Source: Thalassotalea loyana (GTDB taxonomy: Bacteria; Pseudomonadota; Gammaproteobacteria; Enterobacterales; Alteromonadaceae). From it: a stretch of DNA of 64,000 nucleotides. Position numbers and translations under genes: made by a program. The notes under the pieces are model-generated. The model saw only the letters and a list, made by a program, of their open reading frames with translations. It ran no database searches and was not told the DNA's origin. Shown here piece after piece: positions 9,338 through 18,164 of the stretch. The DNA lies in assembly GCF_030161435.1 (NCBI RefSeq), contig NZ_BSSV01000001.1, forward strand, positions 310,001 through 374,000. Direction: 5' to 3'. The first letter of the stretch is position 1. The number at the start of each line of letters is the position of its first letter.

Positions 9338-9703
9338 ATGTCTTTTGAATCAGAAGCGCTTATAAGCAATGTAAAGCGTCAGGCAAAGAGGTTGTCAAAA
9401 AAATTATCACTTCCCCTTGGACAGGCCCAAGAAGGGGTATCTATTTGTCTTTACGGCTGTGACAGTTACAGCGATTTACTAGTAAAAATAAAAGCTGAAT
9501 CCTTTGACAATCCTTTGATAGCACTGTCTGCTCTCTCACCAAACTCGGAAATATTTTTAGTAAAAATATTAGCTAGCCACCTAGATAGCATCATCGGAAA
9601 TTTTGAAAAAAAATTTCCCGGCTCCAATATTAATGAAGAAATGGTCGTATCCCTTTTCGGGCTTAACATTGAAGAGTTCAACGTCAAAGTATCTAGCCAA
9701 TAA
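9338..9703 (+). CDS. Uncharacterised small protein with N-terminal helical repeat-like motif
   Basis: 121 aa from the ATG at 9338. An upstream in-frame TTG at 9317 would add seven residues; neither start has a clear ribosome binding site. Residues 8-40 (KRQAKRLSKKLSLPLGQAQE then YGCDSYSDLL) resemble short helical segments seen at the N-termini of some uncharacterised mobile-element proteins, where basic A-K-x-L-A-K helices are followed by Q-A-Q and a Y/W-x-D-L tail. A similar pattern starts the next gene at 9909. No signal peptide, no membrane segment and no catalytic motif were seen. Function unknown. Confidence 0.6.
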   Translation: MSFESEALISNVKRQAKRLSKKLSLPLGQAQEGVSICLYGCDSYSDLLVKIKAESFDNPLIALSALSPNSEIFLVKILASHLDSIIGNFEKKFPGSNINEEMVVSLFGLNIEEFNVKVSSQ

Positions 9704-9908
9704 TTGTACAAATACGTAAGTTGTTATTTTATTTTTTGACGATAATATGAGGTGAAGGCTGAACGGACAGCCTACGCCTACACATGTTTTTCGCCTGAAG
9801 AACGTGAACAGTGAAGCGGAGCATCCGTAAAAATTTGGTTATTTGAACAATAAATAAAGCAATGTGTTGGTAGGCCATTGTTTATTGGAAAGTTGTTTGG
9901 AGAACTAA
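9704..9908. other. Intergenic region with no recognised element
   Basis: 205 bp between two uncharacterised genes. It contains short runs of T and no clear promoter pair or hairpin with a U-tract. The stretch around 9745-9800 is less AT-rich than its surroundings and could be a fragment of older coding DNA. Confidence 0.4.
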
Positions 9909-10946
9909 ATGATCTCACTTTATCAATTAAAGAATAAGCTTAACAAACAAGCAAAAGAGTTTGCTGAGTTATTAGAGTTTCCTGATCTTTACGCCCAAGG
10001 TCTGTGGGCGAGAGGTGTTTATAACAGCCCTCATTTTTCTGACACCCATAGCTGTCTCACTGAGGCATTTGAACAGAAAAAGCTGGACTCAATTCTAAAG
10101 CACGATTCCCTGAAATACTTATTGATCAACGAATATGATGATCAAGAAATTATTGAGTCGCTTCATAAAGAAATTGAGTCAATGGCAAACCGTATTGAAA
10201 GCCTAATGCTAGTCGATATCGAAACGCTAGAGTTAGTTTCGGTTATATATCAAGTTTTAGGACTACCTGATGACGCTAAATTTGTAATAAATACAGGTCC
10301 TGATTTCCGTCTAGAATGGCGACCATACTTTGATGCCTTTGAAGATCCGTTGATAGTTCAATATGCAGATTTAAAAGTTCATGGTTGTTATTTCAGGCTC
10401 ATAGCTTCAAAGTTTCCGTTTGAAAAGCTTTCCTTGGATAACATTAAAAAATACATGTACATCAATCATGTAAACCATAATGGTGAGTTTGAAGGCTGTA
10501 TTTCTGAAGGAAATACATTTTCTAAGCATGAGCACTGGCTGGTGTTGACACTTGAATTATTCAGTAGAGACAAAGTAAATAAGGCTCAGTTCAACCCAAC
10601 AACTTTCAAAATCGAAGGCATGCGCTATTTGGTGTATGGCTTCCCACTGCTCCCTTCTTTTGCATCTGACTGGCATAAGCCGGAGCTTTGTTTGCAAGTC
10701 AAAAACGTAGATGGCGATCAAAAATTCATTGTTCACATTGATCAGCAGACACTTGTTTTCCATGCACGCCGTGTCGATACCAATTTTTTTAACACCATCA
10801 ATTATGAAAAATATATTTCGTTGTATCAGTCTAGCGTTCTGTCACATTTTGATGCTGACAACAATTTACTAAAAGTTAATGGAGTTAAGTACCTTAGTTT
10901 TTTCCGCCCGTTTTGCCTAGAAGATAAGAAGGAAGCAAAAGCATGA
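9909..10946 (+). CDS. Uncharacterised 345-aa protein, N-terminal motif shared with the gene at 9338
   Basis: 345 aa, predicted cytoplasmic, acidic, with no signal peptide. Residues 4-45 (LKNKLNKQAKEFAELL, then YAQGLWARGVYN) match the pattern of the gene at 9338 in spacing of basic and aliphatic residues, Ala-Gln and an aromatic-rich end. The C-terminal third (about residues 225-335) has beta-rich repeats such as FKIEGMRYLVYGF and LLKVNGVKYLSFF, echoed in the next gene as IMEVNGLEYRTFG. Its stop overlaps the next start (ATGA), so the genes are coupled. GGAG at 9899-9902 is a good ribosome binding site. Function unknown. Confidence 0.7.
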   Translation: MISLYQLKNKLNKQAKEFAELLEFPDLYAQGLWARGVYNSPHFSDTHSCLTEAFEQKKLDSILKHDSLKYLLINEYDDQEIIESLHKEIESMANRIESLMLVDIETLELVSVIYQVLGLPDDAKFVINTGPDFRLEWRPYFDAFEDPLIVQYADLKVHGCYFRLIASKFPFEKLSLDNIKKYMYINHVNHNGEFEGCISEGNTFSKHEHWLVLTLELFSRDKVNKAQFNPTTFKIEGMRYLVYGFPLLPSFASDWHKPELCLQVKNVDGDQKFIVHIDQQTLVFHARRVDTNFFNTINYEKYISLYQSSVLSHFDADNNLLKVNGVKYLSFFRPFCLEDKKEAKA

Positions 10947-11260
10947 GACCAAGAGTAAAACTAACTAACGCAACACTTATCTCAATTAAATCTGACTTAG
11001 AAGATAAGGTTGAACAGGTGCTTTACGCTACCTTTGCTGAGGATAATGAAAGCGGTAAAAAAGGTGAGGCTTTGTTCACTACAAAAATTATGGAAGTCAA
11101 TGGTCTCGAATATAGAACCTTTGGCGCTGATTTTTATACCTTAGATGCTGAACCAAAAGAGTTCGATGTAAGTGTATTTGAGTTCAATTTAATGCATGAG
11201 TGTATGTACTCTCCTGAGGAGTTATTAGAGTTGCGAGATATGCTCCCGGCTAGCTATTAG
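10943..11260 (+). CDS. Uncharacterised 105-aa protein, distant paralogue of the 11,274 gene
   Basis: 105 aa, acidic, no signal peptide. It starts inside the stop codon of the preceding gene (ATGA overlap). The C-terminal half follows the pattern of the next gene: a Gly-x-x-Tyr strand (NGLEYRTFG), a Tyr-x-Leu/Ile-Asp-Ala turn (FYTLDAEPK), a short Val/Ile-Ser-x-x-Glu helix start, and the ending YSPEELLELRDML against YSADRVLEMREQL. I infer a diverged tandem paralogue. Function unknown. Confidence 0.65.
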   Translation: MRPRVKLTNATLISIKSDLEDKVEQVLYATFAEDNESGKKGEALFTTKIMEVNGLEYRTFGADFYTLDAEPKEFDVSVFEFNLMHECMYSPEELLELRDMLPASY

Positions 11261-11273
11261 TAAGGAGTAACAA

Positions 11274-11621
11274 ATGGACAAAACACATTTAAAGGATGCT
11301 TACATACTCTCGGTCTATGACGATAAAAAATTTGAAAAATCATTTATTGGGGAGTTTTTATCAGGAGTTGTTATTGACGATGAAACATTCAGGTTTAGGC
11401 CATTTGAGCAAATCGTGACTTCAAAGATTGTTAGCAAATCTGATGTCGAGGATAAATTAGAAATCATCACACATAATGGGAGTTATTATGTGATTGATGC
11501 TGACCATAAGTTAATTGATATTTCGTTTGTTGAACTGGTTGTTATGAGAGCAGGAGCTTATTCAGCAGATCGAGTTTTAGAAATGAGGGAACAACTAAAG
11601 TCTCGAAATAAAATTCATTAA
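11274..11621 (+). CDS. Uncharacterised 115-aa protein, left copy of a gene pair bracketing the metal module
   Basis: 115 aa, acidic and soluble. TAAGGAG at 11260-11266 is a good ribosome binding site for the ATG at 11274. From residue 10 (AYILSVYD) it aligns without gaps to the gene at 50,100; by eye about 70% of residues are identical, with an exact 24-bp DNA match at 11,302 and 50,124. Conserved features are GEFLSGVVIDDETFRF, VIDAxHKL and the C-terminal YSxxRxLExR. No known domain was recognised. It is the third in a head-to-tail row of related small genes. Confidence 0.7.
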   Translation: MDKTHLKDAYILSVYDDKKFEKSFIGEFLSGVVIDDETFRFRPFEQIVTSKIVSKSDVEDKLEIITHNGSYYVIDADHKLIDISFVELVVMRAGAYSADRVLEMREQLKSRNKIH

Positions 11622-11644
11622 ATAACGAAAATAAGGAGTCTAGA

Positions 11645-11692
11645 ATGACTTCAACAAATTCAATATTCGATCAGATTAGTAATTTTACGTAA
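11645..11692 (+). pseudogene. 15-codon gene remnant at the left edge of the metal module
   Basis: An AAGGAG ribosome binding site at 11633-11638 and an ATG at 11645 open a reading frame of 15 codons (MTSTNSIFDQISNFT) that stops at 11690. Spacing and strand fit a fourth member of the preceding gene row, cut off shortly after its start. The sequence after it is non-coding up to the convergent efflux operon. I read it as a gene start broken by insertion of the metal module. A genuine short peptide is possible but less likely. Confidence 0.45.
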
Positions 11693-11720
11693 TAGCTAGC
11701 TTTTTAGTGATAGCAATAAA

Positions 11721-11761
11721 GTGAAGCTTCCAATTCATATTCCTTGATTCGGAAGCTTCAC
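11721..11761. terminator. Inverted repeat between convergent transcription units
   Basis: GTGAAGCTTCC (11721-11731) and GGAAGCTTCAC (11751-11761) form a perfect 11-bp stem with a 19-base loop. It lies between the + strand small-gene row and the end of the leftward czcCBA operon, so it is placed as a bidirectional terminator. No long U-tract follows on either strand, so an operator or insertion scar is not excluded. Confidence 0.55.
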
Positions 11762-11778
11762 AATTGATGAAAATTGAA

Positions 11779-14700
11779 TTAGCGGGATAACTCCTCAATT
11801 TTCTTTTTGGAGAACCAGCGATATAAAACAGGCAAAACAAACAATGTGAGTAATGTTGCTGTTATCAAACCACCAACTATAACACTTGCCAGTGGTCGTT
11901 GTATTTCAGCTCCTACACCATTTGACATTAACATCGGTATTAAACCTAATGCAGATGTTATTGCTGTCATAAGAACAGGTCTTAAACGCGAAGTTGCTCC
12001 TTCAAATACTGCTTGGGCAACATCCAAGCCATCCCTAATTCGTTGGTTTATACTCTCAACCATAACCACACCATTTAACACGGCAACACCAAATAGTGTA
12101 ATGAAGCCAACGGAGCTTGGCACGGACAAGTATTGCCCAGACAAATATAAGGAGAAAACACCGCCGATAACAGCTAATGGGACATTAACTAAAATCAACA
12201 TGGCTTGACCAACTGAGCCAAATGCGAAGTAAAGCAAAAGAGCAATTAGGGCTAAAGATAGAGGAACCACTATAGCTAACCGTTGTTGTGCTCGTTGTTG
12301 ACTTTCAAATTGACCACCTATTGAAACAGAGTAACCAGCAGGCAAATCAACCTTTTCTGCGATGACTTTACTGATGTCGGTAACAACACTACCCATGTCT
12401 CTATTTTGCACGTTGGCTTGGATAACAACACGCCTTTGCACGTCGTCTCTTCTCACTTGTGGTGGGCCAGATTCAAAGGAGACAGTTGCTACATCACCCA
12501 GACGAACCCAAGCCCCTGTTGGAGACTGAATGCGAATATCAGAAATAGCTTCTTTATTACTACGATATTCTTTTTCTATACGCACATATATATCATAACG
12601 CTCATTACCGTTGATGATTTGTCCTGCTTCTATACCACCAATGCCATCTCGTACAATTTCCATAACATCACTGACAGAAAGGCCAAAGCGAGAAAGCTCT
12701 TGTCTGTTAGGCTTTACAACTAACTGAGCTTCACCAGCGATTTGTTCAAGAGCGACATCTCTAGCGCCTTCAACGTCTTTGATTGCCAATTCAATTTCCT
12801 GCCCTTTAGCTGCCAATATGTCTAGATTTGGGCCAAAAAGTTTTATCGCTAATTGTGCTTTTACACCAGATAATAGTTCGTCAACTCGTGTCGCAATAGG
12901 TTGAGAAAAGTTGAGTAAAAGACCCGGAAACTCTTCTAAAGAACGTTCCATTTTATTTTGCAGTTCATAGCGATTCGAGGCAGAGGTCCATTCGGCGACT
13001 GGCTTTAAACCTATATAAATTTCAATATTATTAACAGGCTCAGGATCACCTCCGATTTCGGCTCGTCCTATTCGGCTAAGCGCATAGGTTACTTCAGGAA
13101 ATGCCATCAATTTATCCTCCAAGATAGGTGCGACACTTAATGCTGTATCCAAGCTTGAAGAAGGAGCGAGTGTAACCCTTAAGTTAATTGTACCTTCTTC
13201 CAGTTCTGGAACGAACTCTGTGCCAATATAAGGCACGATTGAAAATGCAGACACAACCATTATTAAGGATGCTGATACAATTAATTTGGTGTGTTTAAGT
13301 GCGAACTTAAGCCCTTTTCTATAAAGGTTATTTAATGGTTTAAGTACAAAGCTTTCTCTCTCCTTCACTCCTTTTTTGAACATATAAGTAGCAAGTGCAG
13401 GAACGATAAATAAAGCAACTACAATGGCCGAAATAATAGCCAAAATGATACTAACAGCCATCGGTTGGAAGAGTTTGGCTTCTACGCCTTCAAAGCTAAA
13501 CAAAGGTAAGAACACTATCAAAATGACAGATGCAGCAAAAAAGACAGGTCTTGCAACTTCTTTCCCTGCTTGTTTTAGTCGTAATTTAATTCCATGATCG
13601 TCTTGCTCTACAGCATGTGGATCAATATCAGAACTTGGTACGCGTTCTTGCACATTTTGTTTATGATTAGCGTCTGGTCGGTTTAAATGTTTAAACATGT
13701 TTTCAACCATCACAACCGAGCCATCGACCAGCATACCAATTGCTACCGCAATGCCACCTAGCGACATAAGGTTTGCCGATATACCCCACCAAGCCATTAT
13801 CATCAGCGCAATGCCTATTGAAATAGGGATCGAAATAAGGACAAGAAAAGTCGCTCTTAAATTCATTAAGAAAAGTGCTAGTACGATACAAATAAAGATA
13901 AAGGCAAGTGAGAGTGCATTTACTACGGTACTGACTGCTTTTTCGATTAAATCAGCTTGATCATAGAAGGGTTCGAAGCGAACACCGTTAGGTAACGCCT
14001 GATTGATCAAAGGGATTCTTGCGTTAATACCATCAATGGTTGCTTTTGTATTTGAACCCATACGTTTTAGCACAATGCCTGATACGACTTCACCCAAGTT
14101 TTCAACCTTTCCATCTGCTGTTTTTCGGGTCATAGTGACCGCACCTTGTCGAATCTCACTGCCTAATTCGACTTTGGCGATATCGGAAACTGTCACGACT
14201 GTACCATCAACGGTTTTTACAGGTACTTGCTTAATGTTGCTAATGCCTGCTTCACCACTTTCGAACCAGCCTGTTCCTCGGATGACAAGTTGCTCTTGCC
14301 CTCGATTCATATACCAACCGCCAACGTTGGCATTGTTACTATCAAGCGACTTAACGATATCTTCTTGTGATAATTTATATGCAAGGAGCTTAGATGGATC
14401 TACGTTAACTTGATACTGCCTAACGTTTCCGCCGAAAGATAAGACGTCGGTGACACCATCGACTGGCATAATGAGCAATTTAATTATCCAATCATTTAAA
14501 CTTCTTAATGCCATTGAGTCATATCCTGCGTCTTTATCTGACACGAGCAAGTATTGAAATACTTGTCCTAGCCCAGACGTATTTGGTCCCATTTCAGGCG
14601 TACCTACACCGTCAGGTATCAACTCTTTTGCTGCTTGAAGCCGTTCAAAGACGAGCTGCCGAGCAAAATAGATATCTGTCCCTTCTTTAAAGACGACAGT

Positions 14701-14979
14701 AACGCCAGATAATCCTGTTTTGGAAATTGAACGTACTTGTTCAACATCAGGTAACGCATACATGACCGCTTCAATCGGATAAGTAATGAGTTGTTCCACT
14801 TCTTCTGCTGCAAGCCCCGGTGCTTCAGTGTTAACAGCGACTTGAACATTGGTTACATCTGGGAAAGCATCTAAGTTCAGTTTGGGGATCACCATTATTG
14901 CGCCAACAATAGTGGCAAATAAGGCAATCAATATAAGGAGTCGGTTGTTTACAGACCAATCTATAATTTTATTAAACAT
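11779..14979 (-). CDS. CzcA-type heavy-metal RND efflux pump, inner membrane (system 1)
   Basis: 1066 aa, the full length of an HME-RND transporter: TM1 at residues 15-33, a first periplasmic porter loop, TM2-6 around 335-540, a second loop, and the final TM cluster at 865-1050. The TM4 signature is AIGMLVDGSVVMVEN, which differs from the DFG-x-IVDGAV type of the second system and from the third. The substrate-channel segment reads RVDELLSGVKAQLA, with Glu where CusA has Met, so a divalent cation is more likely than Cu(I)/Ag(I). It is the last gene of a leftward operon with adaptor and outer-membrane genes; the gap to the adaptor gene is 11 bp. Exact metal unknown. Confidence 0.92.
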   Translation of the reverse strand: MFNKIIDWSVNNRLLILIALFATIVGAIMVIPKLNLDAFPDVTNVQVAVNTEAPGLAAEEVEQLITYPIEAVMYALPDVEQVRSISKTGLSGVTVVFKEGTDIYFARQLVFERLQAAKELIPDGVGTPEMGPNTSGLGQVFQYLLVSDKDAGYDSMALRSLNDWIIKLLIMPVDGVTDVLSFGGNVRQYQVNVDPSKLLAYKLSQEDIVKSLDSNNANVGGWYMNRGQEQLVIRGTGWFESGEAGISNIKQVPVKTVDGTVVTVSDIAKVELGSEIRQGAVTMTRKTADGKVENLGEVVSGIVLKRMGSNTKATIDGINARIPLINQALPNGVRFEPFYDQADLIEKAVSTVVNALSLAFIFICIVLALFLMNLRATFLVLISIPISIGIALMIMAWWGISANLMSLGGIAVAIGMLVDGSVVMVENMFKHLNRPDANHKQNVQERVPSSDIDPHAVEQDDHGIKLRLKQAGKEVARPVFFAASVILIVFLPLFSFEGVEAKLFQPMAVSIILAIISAIVVALFIVPALATYMFKKGVKERESFVLKPLNNLYRKGLKFALKHTKLIVSASLIMVVSAFSIVPYIGTEFVPELEEGTINLRVTLAPSSSLDTALSVAPILEDKLMAFPEVTYALSRIGRAEIGGDPEPVNNIEIYIGLKPVAEWTSASNRYELQNKMERSLEEFPGLLLNFSQPIATRVDELLSGVKAQLAIKLFGPNLDILAAKGQEIELAIKDVEGARDVALEQIAGEAQLVVKPNRQELSRFGLSVSDVMEIVRDGIGGIEAGQIINGNERYDIYVRIEKEYRSNKEAISDIRIQSPTGAWVRLGDVATVSFESGPPQVRRDDVQRRVVIQANVQNRDMGSVVTDISKVIAEKVDLPAGYSVSIGGQFESQQRAQQRLAIVVPLSLALIALLLYFAFGSVGQAMLILVNVPLAVIGGVFSLYLSGQYLSVPSSVGFITLFGVAVLNGVVMVESINQRIRDGLDVAQAVFEGATSRLRPVLMTAITSALGLIPMLMSNGVGAEIQRPLASVIVGGLITATLLTLFVLPVLYRWFSKKKIEELSR

Positions 14980-14990
14980 AGCGTCTCTCC

Positions 14991-16280
14991 TTAATGGTTA
15001 TGCGGATCAAATCCGCCTTTAGCTATTTCAGAAGCAACAAAAAACGCTCCTTGAGTTACCACACGAGTACCACTTTCTAAACCAAAAATTTCTCTGAAAT
15101 TACCTAGTGCACGACCTAACTCAACCTCTTTCGCTTTGAATTCACCGGGATGATCCTCAACAAAGACGGTCCAGTCTCCGTCCGCACTTCTAATTAAAGC
15201 TTCTTCTGGAACAGCCATAACTTTTTGTTCAGTGGCAAATTGAAAATATACTTTAACAAACATGCCTGAATGGAGATTGTCATCTGCATTATTAACACTT
15301 AGGCGAATGATTCGAGTTCTAGTGATGGGATCAATCGTGTGGGCTTCCTGAATAACTTTTGCCTTATAATCCTCTCCTTCTAATTTAACTATTGCCGGAG
15401 AGTTGATTGATAGATTGAGCTTTTTGTTGGGTGATACTTTAGCTTCCACCCACAGCTTATTTTCATCTGCCAAAAGCATGATAGTATCACCCGCATCGAC
15501 TCGTTGGCCTTGGGTGAAGTCATCTTGTAAAACTACTCCTTCTCGCTGAGCTACTAGCGAATATTGGCCAAACGAAGTTATGTCTTTATTTGATATGTCT
15601 TTTATCGCTTTTTCAGTTAACCCTAGTGCGATAAGTTTTCCGTATGTGGCGTTAAATGTGGTTTGAGCCTGAAGTAAACGACTTTCACTTACTGTTTTGT
15701 TGCCTAATTTCTTTACTCGCTGCCATTCAGTTGACGCAATCAAGTAGTCAGCTTGAGCTTGAGCCATTGCTTCACTAAATAGGGTGACCAGCTTTTGTCC
15801 TTTTTCTACGTGTTCACCGAGTGCAGTATGTCTGCTTATTATCACTGACTCGGTACGGGGAGAAACGACATAGCTGCTATAACCATCTACTTTGACCTCT
15901 CCGGGCGCATAGATTGTACTGAATTGATAATCAGGTCTTATGCTTTGAACTTTAATATTGGCTAGTGACATTTTTTGAGGGCTTAGAGTAATACCTTCTT
16001 CATGTTCCTCTTCAGTTTCTTTATTTTTGCTCTCTTGGTCGTGACCATGTTCGTCATGTTCTGTGTCTTTTTCAGAATGGTTGCCTTCATTTTCCTGATG
16101 GCCTTCTTCTACATGATTTTCTTCACTTTCCGAGTGTTCGTGTTTATGTTTTTTGGGATTTGCTGTTACAGGTTCAATTGTATTTACTTGTAGAGCATAC
16201 ACTTCACCGCTTAATGTCCCACCTAAAAAAAGTCCACTAATTACTATTGCTAATAATTTTTTGCTAAATAATGTATTCAT
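14991..16280 (-). CDS. CzcB-type periplasmic adaptor with His/Glu-rich N-terminal domain (system 1)
   Basis: 429 aa. An N-terminal signal or anchor (about residues 8-29) is followed by an unusually long metal-binding stretch (about residues 40-95) rich in His, Glu and Asp with many HxH and EEH pairs. Then come the membrane-fusion-protein parts: a barrel-sandwich strand (YAPGEVKVDGY), a helical hairpin, a lipoyl half-motif and the beta-barrel ending in GTRVVTQGAFFVASE. It docks the RND pump to the outer-membrane channel. The His-rich region probably captures or senses metal in the periplasm (inference). Gene order is outer-membrane channel, adaptor, pump on the minus strand. Confidence 0.9.
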   Translation of the reverse strand: MNTLFSKKLLAIVISGLFLGGTLSGEVYALQVNTIEPVTANPKKHKHEHSESEENHVEEGHQENEGNHSEKDTEHDEHGHDQESKNKETEEEHEEGITLSPQKMSLANIKVQSIRPDYQFSTIYAPGEVKVDGYSSYVVSPRTESVIISRHTALGEHVEKGQKLVTLFSEAMAQAQADYLIASTEWQRVKKLGNKTVSESRLLQAQTTFNATYGKLIALGLTEKAIKDISNKDITSFGQYSLVAQREGVVLQDDFTQGQRVDAGDTIMLLADENKLWVEAKVSPNKKLNLSINSPAIVKLEGEDYKAKVIQEAHTIDPITRTRIIRLSVNNADDNLHSGMFVKVYFQFATEQKVMAVPEEALIRSADGDWTVFVEDHPGEFKAKEVELGRALGNFREIFGLESGTRVVTQGAFFVASEIAKGGFDPHNH

Positions 16281-16333
16281 TTTTTACCTATATTCTTTTA
16301 ACGTTTAAGATTTCTAATTGCCGTTTTAACTAA

Positions 16334-17551
16334 TTAAATCTTAAACTTAGATAATTGACCCATGCTCCAAATGAAGGCTATTTCAGAGAGTCTAAATTGT
16401 TTTTCTAGTTGAATGCCCGAGTGCAATCCATCAGCTCTTTGGCTCAACGCTATTAGATAGTCTGAAGTATTGATGTCTCCAGCCTCCCAACGAGCGTTTA
16501 GCAACCTCGCGCTATTATCAATTCGGTTTTGCATAAGGTTTTGCCATCGCTGATAGTATTTTTTACTGATCATGAGGGATTCATAGTTGGCCTGAGCTTC
16601 AAAAGAGCGTTTTCGATAAATGGATTGGAAATAAGCTTCCGCAGCAACGGCTTCTGAATATGCCGCTTTAGTAGCATCGGAATAGTTATTTCTGATATTC
16701 AAAGGCATAGAGAATGTTAAGCCAACGATATTATCGTCACTATTTTTTCCTGCGCTAATCCCTATGGTGGGATTAGCTTTATTCTCTATGGTTGTTAGTT
16801 GTGCTTTAGCTTGTTGCTCTTTCCATTTTGCTTTAGCCAATTGTACTTGGGGGTGTTGTTCAATCCATTCAGCTTTGTATGAATAGTTTTCAACATCGAA
16901 ATCAATAGAGATTTTACTGGCTAACTCTGGTGTCCAATCAGGCAGCAGCTCTTTAACTTTAACCTCAGCATTTTTTAGCTCTATTTGATATTCAGCTATT
17001 TCACTAAAAACTTGAGACAAGTTTAAGTAAACCAGCTCAGCATCTAGAGGCTCAAGTATTCCCGCCTTTTGTTTGTCTTCCACAATACTAAGTAAGGTTT
17101 GCAGTTGACTTTCTCTCTCCGTAGATAGCTGTGCAGTATCTTTCGCTGATTGCCAATTTGTCAAAGCAATTAACGCATCGGCCTTTTTTGAATCGATTAA
17201 ATTCAATAAGTGCTGCTGGCTGGCATAAAGAGTTATCTCGCCAATTGACGTATTGGCAGAGCGTTTATCCCAAAAATCAATGGTCTGACTCAAACCGATT
17301 GAATAGTTATTAAAATCACCTTCTTTCTCAAAACTTGCGTCAAGCTCAGGGTTATAAATTGCCTGAGTTAAGCTTTTTGCATGATGATTGCTTGCGATTA
17401 ACAACTCTCTCGCTTCAATGATTTCGGGATCTTTGTTTATTTGAGCATCTAGCCACGAAACGTTTTTTTGCTTGCTATAAGCCACATTTGAAATGCTTAC
17501 AAGCAGGCAAAATGACAGGCATACGCCTGTATTTTTTAAATATTTATACAT
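16334..17551 (-). CDS. CzcC-type TolC-family outer membrane factor (system 1)
   Basis: 405 aa, in the usual range for CzcC/CusC. The N-terminal signal peptide ends near SNVAYSKQ. Two TolC-like halves contain long amphipathic helices (for example KAQLTTIENKANPTIGISAG and the Asn-Ala-Arg-rich helix near residue 355) with beta-strand segments typical of outer-membrane efflux proteins. It is upstream of the adaptor and pump genes in the same leftward operon and downstream of a small Cys/His-rich exported protein gene. Confidence 0.88.
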   Translation of the reverse strand: MYKYLKNTGVCLSFCLLVSISNVAYSKQKNVSWLDAQINKDPEIIEARELLIASNHHAKSLTQAIYNPELDASFEKEGDFNNYSIGLSQTIDFWDKRSANTSIGEITLYASQQHLLNLIDSKKADALIALTNWQSAKDTAQLSTERESQLQTLLSIVEDKQKAGILEPLDAELVYLNLSQVFSEIAEYQIELKNAEVKVKELLPDWTPELASKISIDFDVENYSYKAEWIEQHPQVQLAKAKWKEQQAKAQLTTIENKANPTIGISAGKNSDDNIVGLTFSMPLNIRNNYSDATKAAYSEAVAAEAYFQSIYRKRSFEAQANYESLMISKKYYQRWQNLMQNRIDNSARLLNARWEAGDINTSDYLIALSQRADGLHSGIQLEKQFRLSEIAFIWSMGQLSKFKI

Positions 17552-17635
17552 AGGACTTCTTAAATTTTTAATTAATAAACATCAACCCATTTACCGATTT
17601 TTAATCGATGAATGGATGGTTATAAATCTACAAAT

Positions 17636-17995
17636 TTAAGAAATAGGGGGGCGCAGAATTGCGTTTAAAAACTCTTCTGTCTGATCAAACTGATAAGGAA
17701 TATTAGTGTAAGTGAATAACTTGGTGGAATTGTTAATATTATTGATCAGAATCCATGATAAATGACTGCCACTGCAATGACCGCAGTGATGACAATCTTT
17801 GATGTCGTGGTCATCTTCCCCAATTTCTTCAGCATTATTGCTCAAGTCATCACTATGATCATGTTGAGTTTGAAGGTGCTCAAAGTCTATCTGGTGGCTT
17901 TGTGAAGTGGCAGACGCAATAGAGCTTATCGATTGCAAAGCAATCGAAACTATTAACAGTAGTTTAAGCACAACACCAAAGTTCAAAGTAACCAC
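17636..17995 (-). CDS. Small exported His/Cys-rich protein with RPP tail (family member 1)
   Basis: 119 aa. The signal peptide (about residues 8-29, ending SIASAT) is followed by an acidic His-rich region and the cluster DCHHCGHCSGSH, a probable metal-binding site. The protein ends in LRPPIS. Three other small exported proteins in this window (19,783, 28,903, 42,287) share this plan: signal peptide, Cys/His region and an [aromatic or Leu]-Arg-Pro-Pro tail of two to three further residues. It is the first gene of the czcCBA operon of system 1, the position held by czcI in Cupriavidus. It may be a periplasmic metal sensor, chaperone or regulator (inference); DUF2946- and CopL-type proteins are plausible relatives. 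Confidence 0.75.
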   Translation of the reverse strand: MVTLNFGVVLKLLLIVSIALQSISSIASATSQSHQIDFEHLQTQHDHSDDLSNNAEEIGEDDHDIKDCHHCGHCSGSHLSWILINNINNSTKLFTYTNIPYQFDQTEEFLNAILRPPIS

Positions 17996-18031
17996 TCAGT
18001 GGGAAAATAACACAAAAACGATAGCATATAG

Positions 18032-18060
18032 TTTTATGAGGAGCTAGTAATTTCAGTCAA
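18032..18060 (-). promoter_or_regulatory. Candidate sigma-70 promoter for the leftward czc operon
   Basis: On the minus strand TTGACT (18060-18055) and ATAAAA (18037-18032) are separated by 17 bp and lie about 40 bases upstream of the start codon at 17995. The -35 is good and the -10 weak. No dyad overlaps it, unlike the divergent MerR-type promoter next to it. Confidence 0.4.
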
Positions 18061-18105
18061 GTTCATACCGTACCTTGCAAAAATCTAATTGTTTGATAAA
18101 TATTC

Positions 18106-18136
18106 TTGACTCTATAGTTGGTATAGAGTCTACACT
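18106..18136 (+). promoter_or_regulatory. MerR-family operator-promoter for the CDF / methyltransferase / czcCBA operon
   Basis: The -35 TTGACT (18106-18111) and -10 TACACT (18131-18136) are 19 bp apart, the over-long spacing diagnostic of MerR-activated promoters. The spacer holds a perfect 9-bp dyad, GACTCTATA (18108-18116) and TATAGAGTC (18122-18130), around GTTGG. The pattern matches operators of the ZntR/CadR/PbrR group. No merR gene adjoins it; the CadR-like regulator at 28,026 has a very similar site beside it with an identical -10. Confidence 0.9.
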
Positions 18137-18164
18137 GATTGCAAAAATTTAATGGAATGATTTT

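Noticed and set aside
9704-9908. Possible small RNA in the GC-richer patch around 9,745-9,800
   Set aside because: No promoter-terminator pair or stable hairpin with a U-tract could be identified by eye.
11807-12208. Plus-strand open frames inside the leftward czcA gene (also 13,697-14,413)
   Set aside because: Antisense to RND coding sequence with no ribosome binding sites and compositions expected of reverse-complement reading.
14991-16193. Plus-strand Phe-rich frame opposite the His/Glu-rich adaptor N-terminus (16,002-16,193)
   Set aside because: A Phe/Met/Val-rich hydrophobic shadow is the expected complement of His/Glu-rich codons; not a membrane protein gene.
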